A stretch of DNA of 64,000 nt, taken from contig NZ_CP104144.1 of assembly GCF_025200715.1 (NCBI RefSeq), forward strand, positions 1,550,001-1,614,000, given 5' to 3'. The position numbers and the translations under genes are program-made. Below the pieces are notes generated by a model. It worked only from the letters and a program-made list of their open reading frames with translations. It was not told the DNA's origin and searched no databases. The DNA comes from Rhizobium sullae (GTDB lineage: Bacteria > Pseudomonadota > Alphaproteobacteria > Rhizobiales > Rhizobiaceae). Below, one piece after another: positions 56,061 to 64,000 of the stretch (position 1 is the stretch's first letter; each line of letters begins with the position of its first letter).

Positions 56061-56084
56061 CGGCGAGTTCGGGGGAACTCGCCG
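56061..56084 (+). other. Stem-loop between TAXI binding protein and TRAP permease
   Basis: CGGCGAGTTC at 56061-56070, loop GGGG, GAACTCGCCG at 56075-56084: a perfect 10-base stem with no T-run, 22 bases after the stop. As with the hairpin after the first sugar-binding gene at 3794, it may keep binding-protein mRNA more abundant than the permease mRNA. Confidence 0.65.
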
Positions 56085-56109
56085 GCGGCATCCGCAACGG
56101 GAGGGCGTC

Positions 56110-58701
56110 ATGAGCGAAGCGAAGAAGCAGCCGGCTGACGTTAATCTTGAAGATCTAGAACAGCTCGTTGCGGAGGCCGATACGGGTGGCCGGCATCCGG
56201 GCGGGACCGTCGGTCGAATCCTGCTCTGGGTTGCGGTTGCCTGGTCGCTATTCCAGCTCTGGTACGCTTCGCCTTTGCCATTCGTGTTCGGCTTCGGCAT
56301 CCTCAATGACACCGAAGCGCGCGCCATCCATCTCGGCTTCGCGCTGTTTCTGACCTTCCTCGCCTATCCGGCTCTGAAATCCTCGCCCCGCGATCGCCTG
56401 CCGCTGCTCGACCGGGTTCTGGCAGTCGTCGGCGCCTTTGCCGGTTCCTATCTGTTTCTCTTCTATGTCGAGCTTTCCGGCCGGCCCGGCCAGCCGACCA
56501 CGCTCGATCTCGTCACCGGCACCGTCGGCATCCTGTTGCTCCTCGAGGCGACGCGCCGCGCGCTCGGCCTGCCGATGGTGGTCGTGGCCTGCGTCTTCAT
56601 CTTCTACACGTTTGCCGGCCAGTCCATGCCGGATGTGATCCAGCATCGCGGCGCATCGCTCACCAAGTTTCTCAATCATCAATGGCTAACCACCGAAGGT
56701 GTCTTCGGCATCGCGCTTGGCGTGTCGACGAGCTTCGTCTTTCTCTTCGTCCTGTTCGGCACGCTTCTGGAAAAGGCCGGCGCTGGCAACTGGATGATGC
56801 AGATATCCATTGCGCTGCTCGGCCATTTGCGCGGTGGCCCGGCGAAGGTCGCCGTGGTTTCATCGGCTCTCAACGGCGTCGTATCCGGCTCGTCCGTCTC
56901 CAATGTCGTGTCAGGTGGCATCTTCACGATCCCGTTGATGAAACGCACCGGCCTTTCCGGGGTCAAGGCGGGCGCCATCGAGGCTTCGGCCTCGATCAAC
57001 GGCCAGATCATGCCGCCCGTCATGGGCGCGGCCGCCTTCCTGATGGTCGAATACGTCGGGATTCCCTATTCGGAGATCGTCAAGCACGCGCTGTTGCCTG
57101 CGGTCTTCTCCTATCTCGCGCTACTCTACATGGTCCATCTGGAAGCGATAAAGATGGACTTGAAGACCATCCCGCAGCGTCCAACGCCGGCAAGGGAACG
57201 GATTCTGCGGATGGGACTGGGACTGTCCGGCAGCATTCTCGCCGTGTGTATCGTCTATTATGGCATCGTTGCTATCAAGGCCGTCTTCGGTGTGGCCGCG
57301 CCGCCGGTGCTCGCAATCGCTGGCGTCGCTCTCTACATCGCCTCCGTCTGGTATTCCTCCCGCTATTCGGATCTCGCGCTCGACGATCCGAATGCGCCAA
57401 TCCTGGAACTGCCGCGCGCCTGGGACGTGACGCGGACCGGGCTGGATTTTCTTATCCCGATCGCTGTGCTTCTGTGGTGCCTGATGGTCGAGCAGATGTC
57501 GCCCGGCCTCTCGGCGTTCTGGGCGACCGTGTCGATCCTCGCCATCGTCGCCACGCGCAAGCCGCTGATGGCAATATTCCGCAACGAAGACCTCGCCGCC
57601 TCGGTGCGTGCCGCCTGGGACGACCTGATCGACGGGCTGGCACTCGGCGCTCGCAACATGATCGGCATCGGTATCGCCACGGCCACCGCCGGCATCGTCG
57701 TCGGCACGATCACGCTGACCGGTCTCGGTCTGATGATGACGGAACTCGTTGAGTTCGTCTCCGGCGGCAACGTCATCCTGATGCTGATCCTCATCGCCGC
57801 GATCAGCCTTGTGCTCGGCATGGGCATCCCGACCACCGCAAACTACATTTTGGTCGCGACGCTGATGGCGCCAGTCGTGGTCGATCTCGGCGCGCAGGCC
57901 GGATTGCCCATCCCGCTGATCGCGGTCCACCTCTTCGTCTTCTACTTCGGCATTATGGCCGACATCACCCCGCCCGTGGGGCTGGCGGCCTTCGCGGCGG
58001 CGGCGATTTCCAAGGAGGATCCGATCGCCACCGGCTTCCAGGGCGCGCTCTATTCATTGCGCACGGCGATCCTGCCGTTCGTTTTCATCTTCAATCCAGC
58101 AATCCTGCTGATCGGAGTCGAAACCTGGCCCCAGACGATCTTGGTGGCGACGGCCTCGTTGATTGCCATCCTGCTGTTCGCTGCCGCGACGATGAACTGG
58201 TTCGTGACGAAAAGCCGCCTCTGGGAAAGCGCGGCCCTGCTTCTAATATGCTTTACGCTGTTTCGGCCGGACTGGTGGCTCAATCAGGTATCGCCGCCTT
58301 ACGAGGAATTGCCGGCGAGCGAGTTCCTGACGGCAGTCGCGCAGACGCCGGCCGATGGGCGCATTAATTTCGTCGTTGAGGGTGTAGATCTGATGGGCGA
58401 CGACGTCCGCAAGACCGTAAACGTCCCGCTCGGCGAGCCAGGCGAACCCCTGGAGCGGCTGCGCGGCATCGGTCTCACCATCACGCAAGCGGGCGACGCG
58501 CTGATCATCAGCAATGTCGATTTCGGTTCCTATGCCAAACGCATCGGGCTGGATGTCGGATATGACGTCACCGCCGTGCTCAGAAGGGCCGACCAGCCCT
58601 CGAGCCTTATTCCGATCGGCCTGGCGCTTGCTGCGACCGCTGGCATTGCCGGCCTGCAGTTTGCGCGGGTGCGCAGACAGGCTGCCATGCCGGGGCGCTG
58701 A
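56110..58701 (+). CDS. TRAP transporter fused permease (DctQ + DctM)
   Basis: 863 residues in one chain. The first part (about 30-170) carries four helices of the small DctQ-like unit (RILLWVAVAWSLFQLWYASP). The large unit has ALNGVVSGSSVSNVVSGG, MPPVMGAAAFLMVEYVGIPYS and GMGIPTTANYILVATLMAP, typical of the TAXI-TRAP permease. Past about 690 a hydrophilic C-terminal portion (LVEGVDLMGDD-like region, DUF3394 type) ends in a last helix. It is driven by Na+/H+ rather than ATP. Starts 71 bases after the binding-protein gene. Confidence 0.92.
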   Translation: MSEAKKQPADVNLEDLEQLVAEADTGGRHPGGTVGRILLWVAVAWSLFQLWYASPLPFVFGFGILNDTEARAIHLGFALFLTFLAYPALKSSPRDRLPLLDRVLAVVGAFAGSYLFLFYVELSGRPGQPTTLDLVTGTVGILLLLEATRRALGLPMVVVACVFIFYTFAGQSMPDVIQHRGASLTKFLNHQWLTTEGVFGIALGVSTSFVFLFVLFGTLLEKAGAGNWMMQISIALLGHLRGGPAKVAVVSSALNGVVSGSSVSNVVSGGIFTIPLMKRTGLSGVKAGAIEASASINGQIMPPVMGAAAFLMVEYVGIPYSEIVKHALLPAVFSYLALLYMVHLEAIKMDLKTIPQRPTPARERILRMGLGLSGSILAVCIVYYGIVAIKAVFGVAAPPVLAIAGVALYIASVWYSSRYSDLALDDPNAPILELPRAWDVTRTGLDFLIPIAVLLWCLMVEQMSPGLSAFWATVSILAIVATRKPLMAIFRNEDLAASVRAAWDDLIDGLALGARNMIGIGIATATAGIVVGTITLTGLGLMMTELVEFVSGGNVILMLILIAAISLVLGMGIPTTANYILVATLMAPVVVDLGAQAGLPIPLIAVHLFVFYFGIMADITPPVGLAAFAAAAISKEDPIATGFQGALYSLRTAILPFVFIFNPAILLIGVETWPQTILVATASLIAILLFAAATMNWFVTKSRLWESAALLLICFTLFRPDWWLNQVSPPYEELPASEFLTAVAQTPADGRINFVVEGVDLMGDDVRKTVNVPLGEPGEPLERLRGIGLTITQAGDALIISNVDFGSYAKRIGLDVGYDVTAVLRRADQPSSLIPIGLALAATAGIAGLQFARVRRQAAMPGR

Positions 58702-58955
58702 ACCCGGCTCAGTCGGCGGTCGGACGACCTTGACGCTCCGCGAGCGGTCGGCGATGTCCGCTTTTGATGAATGAGCGGAACGTAGGAACGACTGCCATAA
58801 GGCGCGATCCGGCCGATGCCGCGGTCGCCTGTCACGACCCGCCTATTTCCGAACATTTTCTAAGATTTTCTAATTGAGATTGCAGCCGGAAGATGATCCT
58901 ATACGATCCGCGTAGCTGACTTTCTCGCTCCTCCCGACATTTGATCGAGTGGCCC
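58702..58955. other. Short intergenic region, no gene seen
   Basis: About 250 bases. Contains a direct repeat ATTTTCTAA (near 58855 and 58866) in an AT-rich stretch, likely the promoter area of the next gene. Nothing else recognised. Confidence 0.4.
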
Positions 58956-60809
58956 ATGTCGATTTCAGATGCGATCTACCGTCCCTTCGAGACGCTGATC
59001 CGGCCGCTCGATATTCCCTACCGGCCACTGCCTTCCAAGGGGCCTGTGACCGTCCTTCTGCACTTCATCTCGATGTTCCGCGGCGTTCTGATCGTCTTGG
59101 CGCTTGCCTCCATGGCGATGGAGGCAATCAACCTGACGATCGTCTGGGGGCTTTCGGTCATCATCGACGGCGTGACGCAAAAGGGCGCGTCTGACTTCCT
59201 GCACAGCGAACGGCCGCTTCTTACTTTCCTCGGGCTTTTGATCTTTCCGGGCATGCCGGTCGCCTCGTTTCTTACGAACGCCCTCACCTCGCATACGCTC
59301 GGTGTCGGCATGCCGGCCGCCATCCAATGGCAGGGTCACAAGGCAGTGGAAAGGCAGGATCTTGCCTTCTTTCACGATCTCTTTGCCGGACAGGTCGCCT
59401 CGCGCCTGTCGCAGGTGGCGTCCGCCGTCCAGCAGCAGATCATCGCCGCCTTCCAGTCCATTCCGCGCTTTCTGCTGCAGATGGTCGGCTCCGTAATCCT
59501 GCTTACGAGCCTGTCCTGGCAGCTCGCCCTGCCGGTCGTCGTCTGGATCGCGCTCAATGTGGCGCTCGCCGTCAAGATGGCGCCAGTCTTCGCCGAACGC
59601 TCGCGCCGCACCGCCAAGCAGCGCAGCCTCGTCGCCGGCGCCATTACCGATCTCTACACCAACATGCAGATGATCAAGCAGTTTGCGGCCGAAGACAGTG
59701 AAGCGGGCGCCATCCGCCACATCATTCAGAAGGCCATGCACACGCAGCACAGGGAACAACGCATCTACCGCACGTCGGAACTGACTGTCGTAGCGCTCAA
59801 TATGGCGCTCTGGCTGGCGATGCTTTCGATCGGTTTTTCGGGCCTCGTCAACGGCTTTTTGACGGTCGGCGAGTTCGTCGGGGCGGTCTACATCCTCCAA
59901 CGGCTGTCCGGGCACACCTTCACCTTCTTGCAGATGGGCCAGCAGATCTTCCAGGCGATCGGCACCATCAAGGACGCCATGCCGGTGATGACGACGCCGC
60001 CTACCATCACCGACCGGCCGGCCGCCACCGAACTGGCGGTCCGCCGCGGGGAGATCCGTTTCGAAAATGTCCGCTTTGCCTACAGGTCCGGCACGCCGGT
60101 GATCGATGAGCTGTCGTTGACGGTCCGGCCCGGCGAGAAGGTCGGCCTGGTCGGCCTCTCCGGGGCCGGCAAGACCACGCTGGTGAGCCTGCTGCTGCGC
60201 TTCTACGACATACGGGACGGCGCGGTCTTGATCGATGGACAGGACATCCGCGCGGTGACGCAGGCAAGCCTTCGCCGCAAAATAGGGGTCATTGCTCAGG
60301 ACGTCGCGCTGCTGCACCGTTCGGTCGGCGACAATATCCGTTACGGCCGGCCCGAGGCGACACCGGATGAGATCGAACAGGCGGCGAAGATGGCAAGAGC
60401 CGATGCGTTCATTGCCGACCTTGCGGACGGCGAAGGGCGCAAGGGCTATGACGCCTTTGTCGGCGACCGCGGCATCAAGCTCTCCGGCTGCCAACGGCAG
60501 CGCGTGGCGATCGCCCGCGTTCTGCTGAAGGACGCCCCGATCCTCGTGCTGGATGAGGCGACTTCCGCCCTCGATAGCGAATCTGAGGCCGCCATTCAGG
60601 AAAAGCTCAACCTGGTGATGGAGGGAAAGACGGTCGTTGCCATCGCACACCGCCTTTCAACCATCGCCAGGATGGACCGGATCGTCGTGCTCGATCAGGG
60701 GCGCATCGTGGAAGAAGGCAGGCCCGACGAACTGGTCGAACGGGATGGCCTTTTTGCCCGTCTGTGGAAACGCCAGACCGGTGGCTTTATTCCTGAAGAA
60801 ATCAATTAA
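58956..60809 (+). CDS. ABC exporter half-transporter with altered signature motif
   Basis: 617 residues. The membrane part (about 1-330) has six hydrophobic segments and SGFVNGFLTVGEFVGAVYIL-like late helices. The ATPase has Walker A GLSGAGKTTLVSLLL, Walker B ILVLDEATSALD and H-loop VAIAHRLSTI. The signature reads LSGCQRQRVAIAR: codon TGC gives Cys where LSGGQ has the second Gly. The start is the ATG at 58956; a TTG 15 bases upstream is possible. Substrate unknown. Confidence 0.85.
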   Translation: MSISDAIYRPFETLIRPLDIPYRPLPSKGPVTVLLHFISMFRGVLIVLALASMAMEAINLTIVWGLSVIIDGVTQKGASDFLHSERPLLTFLGLLIFPGMPVASFLTNALTSHTLGVGMPAAIQWQGHKAVERQDLAFFHDLFAGQVASRLSQVASAVQQQIIAAFQSIPRFLLQMVGSVILLTSLSWQLALPVVVWIALNVALAVKMAPVFAERSRRTAKQRSLVAGAITDLYTNMQMIKQFAAEDSEAGAIRHIIQKAMHTQHREQRIYRTSELTVVALNMALWLAMLSIGFSGLVNGFLTVGEFVGAVYILQRLSGHTFTFLQMGQQIFQAIGTIKDAMPVMTTPPTITDRPAATELAVRRGEIRFENVRFAYRSGTPVIDELSLTVRPGEKVGLVGLSGAGKTTLVSLLLRFYDIRDGAVLIDGQDIRAVTQASLRRKIGVIAQDVALLHRSVGDNIRYGRPEATPDEIEQAAKMARADAFIADLADGEGRKGYDAFVGDRGIKLSGCQRQRVAIARVLLKDAPILVLDEATSALDSESEAAIQEKLNLVMEGKTVVAIAHRLSTIARMDRIVVLDQGRIVEEGRPDELVERDGLFARLWKRQTGGFIPEEIN

Positions 60810-61050
60810 TCTAATGGGTTATCCCGTTCGCGCAGGTAGACACTTCTAATGGTATCTCGAGGCGGGCGGATTTCATTCCCAAAAAAGTCGGCGGAGCGGT
60901 CCTCGGGCGCAAAATCAACAAGCTATCTCGCGTCAGGTGGTAGCAGGGCCTGATTGGCCCACAGTTGTTTTCGGATTTGCGTGGCAACGCGACCTTAGTA
61001 AGGCGAGCATCTGGCTCAAAAACAGACTTATCCTGGAAGGCAGTCCGCCC

Positions 61051-61082
61051 CTGCGTCAGGACACCACTTCGTCCTGACGCAG
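61051..61082 (-). other. Stem-loop over the end of the TetR gene
   Basis: CTGCGTCAGGAC (61051-61062) and GTCCTGACGCAG (61071-61082) form a perfect 12-base stem around an 8-base loop. It includes the last codons and stop of the TetR gene. No T-run follows on the minus strand, so it is a 3'-end structure rather than a proven terminator. Confidence 0.6.
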
Positions 61083-61640
61083 CTGGATCAGCGCCCTCGC
61101 CGCAGCTTTCCCCGCCGCGAGCATGCGATCTGATAATTCCGTCCCTTCCACTGCGCGGGCCAGTTGCAGCGAGCCGATGAGCGTCGCAAAGACGCCCAGT
61201 GCCACGCCGTCCGGATCCTTGGCCTGGGGAAGTGCGGCAGACAACTGGCGCACCAAAGACAGTAATTGGTCGGTATAGACCTCGCGCGTTTCGGGTGGCT
61301 GGCGCGCGAGCTCCGGCAGCAGCGCGGCAGAAGCGCAGCCCTTTCCCGGATTGTCCCGGTGCTCAGCTGACAGATACGCCTCTATGGCCATCTCCGGGCC
61401 AAGAGCGGCCAGTGCTTCCGCAAGTTGCTGCGACTGGAGCTCCATAGCTGCCACCACGCTTTCACGCACAAGCTCCGCCTTGGAGTGAAAGTGCGGATAG
61501 AAGGCCCCGTTCGTAAGTCCGGCGTCGCCCATGATGGTTGCCAGTCCGGACGCAGCTATGCCGTCACTCCGAAATCGGTCGGCGGCGACCTCCATGATCC
61601 GGCCGCGTGACGCGTCCTTTCGGCCCTTTTCGTAGCGCAT
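61056..61640 (-). CDS. TetR-family transcriptional regulator
   Basis: 194 residues. The N-terminal helix-turn-helix (10-60) has ADRFRSDGIAASGLATIMGDAGLTNGAFYPHF; the rest is the ligand-binding helical domain with a Cys in NPGKGCASAALLPELARQ. The DNA-binding domain matches the YxxF/NGAFYPHF type. Divergent from an SDR gene and separated by inverted repeats, so it is the likely repressor of the SDR-hydrolase-oxidoreductase genes. Confidence 0.87.
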   Translation of the reverse strand: MRYEKGRKDASRGRIMEVAADRFRSDGIAASGLATIMGDAGLTNGAFYPHFHSKAELVRESVVAAMELQSQQLAEALAALGPEMAIEAYLSAEHRDNPGKGCASAALLPELARQPPETREVYTDQLLSLVRQLSAALPQAKDPDGVALGVFATLIGSLQLARAVEGTELSDRMLAAGKAAARALIQLRQDEVVS

Positions 61641-61660
61641 GGCTGCATTCCTTTCTGCTA

Positions 61661-61701
61661 TTGCATTATGCTCATAATCCTATATTACAAGTGTAATGCA
61701 A
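61661..61701. promoter_or_regulatory. TetR operator candidate: nested inverted repeats
   Basis: ATTACA-AG-TGTAAT at 61684-61697 is a perfect palindrome, and TTGCATTA (61661-61668) pairs with TAATGCAA (61694-61701) over 25 bases. Both lie between the divergent tetR and SDR start codons, in an AT-rich stretch. Confidence 0.6.
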
Positions 61702-61742
61702 TTAACGCGAAAAAGCTAGCCCTCACGATTTTGGAGCACGAA

Positions 61743-62558
61743 ATGAAGACGAATTCGGGAAAAACGGCGCTCGTGACCGGAGCCTCCTCGGGTATCGGCC
61801 GTGCCAGCGCCGAGGCACTGGCGCGGGCTGGGTTTACTGTTTTCGGGACAAGTCGGCGCGCGGTCAGCAACGGCCCAGACGGGGTGACCATGCTGGTTTG
61901 CGACGTAACCGACGGCGAGTCGGTCGCATCACTGGTTTCGACGGTACACTCGCAGACCGGCCGTATCGACCTCCTGGTCAACAATGCCGGCGTCGGCATG
62001 CGTGGAGGCGCCGAGGAATCCTCGGTCGCGCAGGTGCAGGCCCTGTTCGACGTCAATCTGTTCGGCGTCATCCGCATGACCAATGCGGTGTTGCCGGCGA
62101 TGCGGCAGCACGGTGGAGGGCGCATCATCAACATAGGCTCGATCCTGGGATTGGTCCCCGCGCCATACTCGGCTCACTACTCGGCCGCCAAGCACGCGCT
62201 CGAGGGCTATTCGGAATCCGTCGATCATGAGGTTCGTGCCTTCAACGTTCGTGTCTCGGTCATCGAGCCGGCATTCGTCCGTACCGTCTTCGACCAGAAC
62301 GGCATCGAGCCGGATTCCGTGTTGAAAGAATACAATCGGGCTCGAGCCGGGGTCGACGCGCTCCTTCGCGATGTGATGCCGAAAGCCGACCGACCGGAGA
62401 TAGTGGCGGATGTGGTCGTGAAGGCCGCGACCGATGCCCCTCCGCGACCGCGCTATACCGCCGGCAAGGCTGCGCGGCAGGTCAGCCTCTTGCGCCGCTT
62501 TGCCCCCGTGGGGATATTCGACAAGAGCCTGCGCAAGCAGTTCCGCTTACCGGTCTGA
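61743..62558 (+). CDS. SDR-family oxidoreductase
   Basis: 271 residues: TGASSGIGRASAEALARAG, LVNNAGVGMRGG, NIGSILG and YSAAKHALEGYSES. Start chosen at the ATG after GGAGCACGAA; the longer frame overlaps the operator. The C-terminal tail resembles the steroid/carbonyl-reductase-like subgroup. First gene of the cluster controlled by the TetR regulator. Confidence 0.86.
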   Translation: MKTNSGKTALVTGASSGIGRASAEALARAGFTVFGTSRRAVSNGPDGVTMLVCDVTDGESVASLVSTVHSQTGRIDLLVNNAGVGMRGGAEESSVAQVQALFDVNLFGVIRMTNAVLPAMRQHGGGRIINIGSILGLVPAPYSAHYSAAKHALEGYSESVDHEVRAFNVRVSVIEPAFVRTVFDQNGIEPDSVLKEYNRARAGVDALLRDVMPKADRPEIVADVVVKAATDAPPRPRYTAGKAARQVSLLRRFAPVGIFDKSLRKQFRLPV

Positions 62559-62643
62559 ACAACAGCGAGGCAGAAGATTTCACGCACATGCGACTAGCAC
62601 CACAAACACAATTGCCAGGCCCTACAGGACGGAGGTGCCACGC

Positions 62644-63585
62644 ATGACGCATACATTCAATCAGTCGCCCCGTTCACGGACCTTGTTCCATGACACGCCA
62701 ACTCGCTCTGTCGATGTCGGCGGCACGGCATTTGTCTACCGGGAGGTCGGGCCTAAGAGGGGCGTGCCGGTGATCCTGCTCAACCATCTCGCTGCTCAGC
62801 TGGACAATTTTGATCCCCGCATCGTCGACGGCCTCGCTGCGACCCGGCGGGTGATTGCCTTCGACAATCGCGGCATCGGTGCTTCGGGTGGCAAAACTCC
62901 GTCGACCATTTCCGAGATGGCGCGGGATGCGGTCGCCTTTATCCGGGCGTTGGGGTTCGAGGAAGTCGACCTCGTCGGCTTTTCACTCGGCGGCTTCGTG
63001 GCGCAGGAGATTGTGCTGACTGAGCCTAAGCTTGTGCACAAACTCATCCTGGCTGGCACGGGGCCGGCCGGTGGGGAAGGCATCGACAAGGTGACGCCGC
63101 TGACGATCATGGACATGATCAAGGGCGCGCTGACTTTTCGGGATCCGAAGTACTATCTCTTCTTCACAAGGACGCCGAATGGGCGCCGCGCCGCCAAGGC
63201 ATTTTTGGAACGGCTGAAAGAGCGCCGCACCGACCGGGATGGGGCGATATCGCTGAGCGCGTTCGGCGCGCAACTCAAAGCGATCAAGGCCTACGGACTG
63301 CAGGCACCGCAAAATCTGAACGCCATCCGCGTTCCTACTTTGGTTGCGAATGGCGACCAAGACAAGATGGTGCCGAGCAGCAATACCTACGATCTCGCCC
63401 GGCGTATCCCGGGGGCGCATCTGGTTATCTACCCGGATGCGGGGCATGGCGGGGTATTTCAGAACTTCGCCGATTTCGTCCCGAGAGCTCTGTCCTTCCT
63501 TGAGGCTGAGGCACTCCCGCAGGGCGGCTATGCAGCTGAAAATATTCGGCTTGTTTCGTCCCAAAACACCAACAGATCCTCTTAG
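62644..63585 (+). CDS. Alpha/beta-hydrolase
   Basis: 313 residues with the catalytic triad visible: nucleophile Ser in LVGFSLGGFVAQE (about 117), Asp in ANGDQDKMVP (about 235), His in DAGHGG (about 265). FDNRGIGASGG is the cap-side strand pattern of the haloperoxidase/esterase-like group. Start at the ATG after GGACGGAGGTG, 85 bases from the SDR gene. The substrate is unknown. Confidence 0.86.
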   Translation: MTHTFNQSPRSRTLFHDTPTRSVDVGGTAFVYREVGPKRGVPVILLNHLAAQLDNFDPRIVDGLAATRRVIAFDNRGIGASGGKTPSTISEMARDAVAFIRALGFEEVDLVGFSLGGFVAQEIVLTEPKLVHKLILAGTGPAGGEGIDKVTPLTIMDMIKGALTFRDPKYYLFFTRTPNGRRAAKAFLERLKERRTDRDGAISLSAFGAQLKAIKAYGLQAPQNLNAIRVPTLVANGDQDKMVPSSNTYDLARRIPGAHLVIYPDAGHGGVFQNFADFVPRALSFLEAEALPQGGYAAENIRLVSSQNTNRSS

Positions 63586-63597
63586 AAAGTTACTGCC

Positions 63598-64000
63598 ATG
63601 AAGGCGTTCGTTGTCGATAAGTATAATAAAAAGGGCATTCTGCGGCTGGCCGAGATGCCGGAGCCCGAGCTTCAGGACCACGATGTCTTGGTCGAGGTCC
63701 ATGCCGCAGGGGTGAATCTGCTGGATTCAAAGATCAGAACAGGCGAATTTAAGCTCATCCTTCCCTATCGCCGACCCTTCATCCTGGGCCACGATGTGGC
63801 TGGGATGGTGGTCCGGGTGGGATCAAACGTCCGCAAATTCAAGCCCGGTGACGAAGTCTACGCGCGGCCGCGCGATGGCCGGATAGGAACGTTCGCCCAA
63901 TCGATCGCCATCAATGAAGCTGACGTCGCCTTGAAGCCCCAGAACCTCAGCATGGAAGAGGCGGCCTCGATCCCGCTGGTCGGTCTAACTGCTTGGCAGA
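63598..64000 (+). CDS. MDR-family NADP-dependent oxidoreductase (quinone oxidoreductase-like), 3' end outside window
   Basis: 134 residues visible: MKAFVVDKYNKKGILRLAEM, LVEVHAAGVNLLDSKIRTG, ILGHDVAGMVVRVG and FKPGDEVYARPRDGRIGTFA, then EAASIPLVGLTAWQ at the edge. These are the N-terminal marks of the zinc-free medium-chain reductases. Starts 12 bases after the hydrolase stop. The Rossmann cofactor domain lies outside the window. Confidence 0.85.
   Translation, partial: MKAFVVDKYNKKGILRLAEMPEPELQDHDVLVEVHAAGVNLLDSKIRTGEFKLILPYRRPFILGHDVAGMVVRVGSNVRKFKPGDEVYARPRDGRIGTFAQSIAINEADVALKPQNLSMEEAASIPLVGLTAWQ

Overview
The window looks like a chromosome or large replicon of a rhizobial alphaproteobacterium (Rhizobium/Agrobacterium/Sinorhizobium group). 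This is inferred from high GC, the dctB-dctD pair, a bioB-F-D-A-Z operon with an alphaproteobacterial BioR gene and BioR boxes, a rhizobial-type hydroxamate siderophore (fhu) locus with an IRO-like box, and many sugar ABC transporters. No rRNA, tRNA, CRISPR array, phage or complete insertion sequence was seen.

Layout, left part (1-28 kb), tightly packed operons. 1-2246: end of dctB plus dctD (sigma-54 dicarboxylate sensing). 2640-7359: a four-gene sugar-type ABC importer (binding protein, double ATPase, two permeases). 7394-13257 (minus): biotin operon bioBFDAZ with its repressor gene bioR upstream and a TTATAGATAA-type box in front of both bioB and bioR. 13318-15039: an exporter-type ABC half-transporter. 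15153-21117: ferric hydroxamate uptake (ATPase, TonB receptor, binding protein, fused permease). 21149-27867 (minus): a probable pentitol/pentulose catabolic operon (binding protein, ATPase, permease, dehydrogenase, kinase) with an AraC-type regulator.

Middle (28-41.7 kb), a looser mosaic region. It has a HipA/HipB-type and a VapBC-type toxin-antitoxin module, each behind clear inverted repeats, two broken gene remnants, a LysR regulator, a three-subunit periplasmic-type aldehyde oxidoreductase (paoABC), a secreted cupin, two GFA-domain proteins, a nucleoside deaminase, small hypothetical genes and a PhzF-like isomerase. Long gene-poor gaps and small orphan genes suggest repeated insertion and deletion here.

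Right part (42-64 kb). An MFS transporter converges with a 924-residue regulator (winged helix, ATPase, repeat-like C-terminus); divergent from it runs a row of HbpS-like, SDR, NTF2-like and SDR genes and a CPA1 Na+/H+ antiporter. Next is an aminoglycoside-phosphotransferase-like protein with an Asn in place of its catalytic Asp. 51775-58701 is the most interesting locus: a beta-keto acid cleavage enzyme (BKACE/DUF849), a class III aminotransferase, an RpiR regulator and a TAXI-type TRAP importer with shared TGTAACA elements in their promoters, which together suggest an undescribed catabolic route for an imported amino (or keto) acid. The end holds an ABC half-transporter with an altered signature motif (LSGCQ) and a TetR / SDR / alpha-beta hydrolase / quinone-oxidoreductase-like cluster that runs off the window.
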